NCBI RefSeq assembly: GCF_016756495.1
Contig: NZ_AP023244.1
Location: 248,001 to 312,000, forward strand
DNA length: 64,000 nucleotides
Reading direction: 5' to 3'
Origin: Mesorhizobium sp. 113-3-3
GTDB taxonomy: Bacteria; Pseudomonadota; Alphaproteobacteria; Rhizobiales; Rhizobiaceae
Positions 61,857-64,000 of the stretch are shown piece after piece (the stretch's first letter is position 1; every line of letters begins with the position of its first letter). The translations under genes and the position numbers were made by a program. The notes under the pieces are model-generated. The model saw only the letters and a list, made by a program, of their open reading frames with translations. It was not told where the DNA came from and searched no databases.

Positions 61857-64000
61857 CAGGCCGCCATCGTCTGGGGCGAGGGCATGACGTGGATGACCCT
61901 CGCGCTCGTCATCAGAACGATCAGGCCCTGTTCGGCGCCGGTCATGTCGAGATAGGCCCGAACCTGAGCCCGATAATGATCGAGCGTCTGCGGGCCGGGG
62001 TTCACGTCGCTCTTCCAGTCCACAACCACCAACGGTCGGCCGTCCGGAGCGATCGTCAGAGCATCCGCGATGCCGGCGGTCGCGACGAGTTCGGCATCTC
62101 CACGACGAAGGGTATAGATCGGGAATTCGGCGAGCAGCGCAGGCCGCAGGGCAGCGATCTCAGGCAGGGCCAGTGTCCGTGTGACACAAAGCGCAAGTTC
62201 GTCGGCAGTGAGCCCGTTCGTCGGATCGGGGGAAGGGGCCTTGCCGAGCGCACGGATGAGAGCTTCGGCCCGCGCGCGGAGCGTCCCTGCAGCTTCGTCA
62301 CATTCTCCGGTGAGCACCTCTTCCATGAGCTTGTGCAGGATGAGACCGCGTTCGCGCCCGCCCTGGATCAGTGCAGAAGTTTCGAGCTCGGGCGCCGGAC
62401 CATCCTCCGGGCCGACCCAGACGTCTGGTTCCTCTGACTGAAGCACTGGGCTGGTCGCGTTCTCGTCGCGGCTCGGCGCAAGCCATGTCAGGCGAAGCTG
62501 CCGGCTGGCGATCGCGCTGGCCTCGACGGCGAATTGCTCGCGCGTCTGATCATTGCCTTCATCAACTCTCACTGCAATCGGATCGAGGGGCAGATGCGAC
62601 GCGTCGAGGGCCGGAAGCGCGGTGAGCGACAGATCGACCAGACCGATCCAGGCCGACTTGGAAGGCACCACATCGAGCCGCGGCAGCACCAGGAGCTCCC
62701 GAGCACGTGTCGCTGCGACATACCAGAGCCTAACCCGCTCGCGATCCAGCTCATCCTTCTCAGCCTGGCGGACCATGTCGTAGCCGGATGGCGGAACGCC
62801 GAGGATCGGGCAGTAGAAGGTGTCGGTCAGGCGATCGATCACGGCGCTGTCGGGCGCCATAACACCTGTCATGGTGTTGATGGGAATGACGACGGGCCAT
62901 TCGAGGCCCTTCGCCGCGTGAATGGTGTAGAGGGCGACGGCTTCCTCCTGCGCATCGGGGCGGCCTTCGACCGCGCGGGCCTCCTCGGTCCAGGCAGCGG
63001 TCATTGCCTCGGAGAAGGCCCGCAGGCCGCGCACGGCGAAGCTGGTCGAAAGACTGAGGTAAAGATCGACATTGGCGAGTGCGCGCTCGGCCTGACCTCG
63101 ATGACGGTCGAAGAGAATCGGTCGGACTCGAAAGACGTCCACCGCCTGCGAAAGAAGGTCGTGCGGCGTCGTGCTGTTGCCGCGCCGTTGGAGCGCCTGC
63201 AGCCGTTCGATAACATCGCGGGCCAGCGGATGGTTGATTGTCGCGGGATCGACGCCGAGGTCGAAGCGCGGAGTCCGGTCGGGATCCTCCTCGGACCGCG
63301 GAAGAGTCCAGACGATGTCGAGCAAATCTTCTTCGCTGATGCCTACCAATGGGCCACGCAGCAGCGCCCCGAGCGCCAGCGTGTCGCGGCGATCGGCGAG
63401 CGTCCGCGTCAATGCGATGAGGTCCTGCACTTCTTGCCGGCGGAACAGTCCCTTGCCGGCTTGGGTCGCGACCGGGATACCGCGTCGCTCGAGAGCTTCC
63501 TCATACCGCCAGAGGTCTGCGCCGGTCGGGGCGAGCAGAGCGATGTCGCCGGGCTGGCAAGGGCGGTCCTCGCCGGTCTTGCGGTCGAGGACGGGATGGC
63601 TGCCGATCATCCGGGCACAGAGTTCAGCCACTGCGTCGGCCTCGGCGTCGCGTTGTTGCTCGGCGCTGGCCTTGCCGCTCTCGTCGGCCACAGCGATGTC
63701 CAGCGCGGCGACGCAAAGGCCATCGTCGCGATCGTCGTGGAAAGGATCGAGCGCAGTGAAGCCGGGCTGACCATCGGCCGACAGGATGGCCTCGAACCGT
63801 TCGTTGACGAAGGTGAGGATCGAAGCGCGGGAGCGGAAATTGGTCGAGATCGACACAAGGCCATCCGCGTCCTGAATCGAAAAGGCAGTGCGGGCCTGGA
63901 CATAGGCGCCGACGTCCGCGCCACGGAAGCGATAGATCGCCTGTTTGGGGTCGCCGACGAGAAAAAGGGCGCCGGGGCGGATTCGGAAGCTGGTCCAGTC
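61856..64000 (-). CDS. UvrD-family helicase with RecB-like nuclease (AddA-like), 5' end missing
   Basis: The C-terminal 714 residues of a gene running off the right edge. Helicase pieces: LVGDPKQAIYRFRGADVGAY (motif III region), STNFRSRASI, YTIHAAKGLEWPVVIPI (motif V) and RVRLWYVAATRARELLVLPR (motif VI). The C-terminus carries a RecB-type PD-(D/E)xK core with VDWKSDVNPGPQTLDHYRAQ. This is the architecture of AddA-type helicase-nucleases. The stop overlaps the SF2 helicase start, so the two genes likely act together. Confidence 0.93.
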   Translation of the reverse strand, partial: DWTSFRIRPGALFLVGDPKQAIYRFRGADVGAYVQARTAFSIQDADGLVSISTNFRSRASILTFVNERFEAILSADGQPGFTALDPFHDDRDDGLCVAALDIAVADESGKASAEQQRDAEADAVAELCARMIGSHPVLDRKTGEDRPCQPGDIALLAPTGADLWRYEEALERRGIPVATQAGKGLFRRQEVQDLIALTRTLADRRDTLALGALLRGPLVGISEEDLLDIVWTLPRSEEDPDRTPRFDLGVDPATINHPLARDVIERLQALQRRGNSTTPHDLLSQAVDVFRVRPILFDRHRGQAERALANVDLYLSLSTSFAVRGLRAFSEAMTAAWTEEARAVEGRPDAQEEAVALYTIHAAKGLEWPVVIPINTMTGVMAPDSAVIDRLTDTFYCPILGVPPSGYDMVRQAEKDELDRERVRLWYVAATRARELLVLPRLDVVPSKSAWIGLVDLSLTALPALDASHLPLDPIAVRVDEGNDQTREQFAVEASAIASRQLRLTWLAPSRDENATSPVLQSEEPDVWVGPEDGPAPELETSALIQGGRERGLILHKLMEEVLTGECDEAAGTLRARAEALIRALGKAPSPDPTNGLTADELALCVTRTLALPEIAALRPALLAEFPIYTLRRGDAELVATAGIADALTIAPDGRPLVVVDWKSDVNPGPQTLDHYRAQVRAYLDMTGAEQGLIVLMTSARVIHVMPSPQTMAA

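Overview
The window looks like part of a large conjugative plasmid of an alphaproteobacterium of the order Hyphomicrobiales (Rhizobiales). The main reasons are a complete repABC replication/partition cassette (RepA, RepB, RepC, a counter-transcribed RNA between repB and repC, and three identical 16-bp parS-type palindromes), a VirB/VirD4 type IV secretion cluster, a VirD2-type relaxase with a MobC-like partner, a VirC1-like ParA protein beside the presumed oriT, and families typical of rhizobial plasmids (RHE_PE00001-type, pRiA4b ORF-3, DUF736, DUF1419, DUF3085, DUF1173). No rRNA, tRNA or CRISPR array was seen. All assignments come from reading motifs and layout; no database search was run.

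Layout. 0-8.4 kb: mating-pair genes in VirB order (VirB5-like, lipoprotein, VirB6, B8, B9, B10, B11, VirD4), tightly overlapping on the + strand. 8.6-9.3 kb: a HigB/HigA-type toxin-antitoxin pair. 9.4-13.4 kb: relaxase and MobC on the - strand, a palindrome-rich gap that probably holds oriT, then a VirC1-like ATPase and a small DNA-binding partner on the + strand. 13.6-21.9 kb: WGR protein, thermonuclease, XRE regulator, DUF736, two SLOG/DUF2493-like proteins, a RES-Xre toxin-antitoxin pair and a pRiA4b ORF-3 protein. Two near-identical 80-bp regulatory elements lie in this stretch.

22-36.6 kb: mostly - strand accessory genes. These are a Toprim protein, a very large methyltransferase plus Strawberry-notch helicase protein, a double cold-shock protein, DUF3085, DUF1419, a 713-residue ParB-like protein and a run of small unknown genes. 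The string ends in a DUF932 gene that is cut in two. The cut is a 6.92-kb transposon (36609-43528) carrying three overlapping tyrosine recombinases, a small DUF6262/TnpC-like gene and an ArdC antirestriction gene. Its ends share a 13-bp inverted repeat (11/13), and joining the flanks restores an exact 281-codon DUF932 frame.

44-64 kb: DUF1173 protein, groES-groEL with a perfect CIRCE operator, repABC, about 1.8 kb of decayed DNA, a single tyrosine recombinase with two plasmid-type genes around a 35-bp palindromic site, an ATPase remnant, and a two-gene operon of a large SF2 helicase and a UvrD-like helicase-nuclease that runs off the right edge. The operon is a plausible DNA-repair or defence module. 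Overall: transfer and replication backbones, two addiction modules, an antirestriction-type leading region, and several recombinase-driven insertions.
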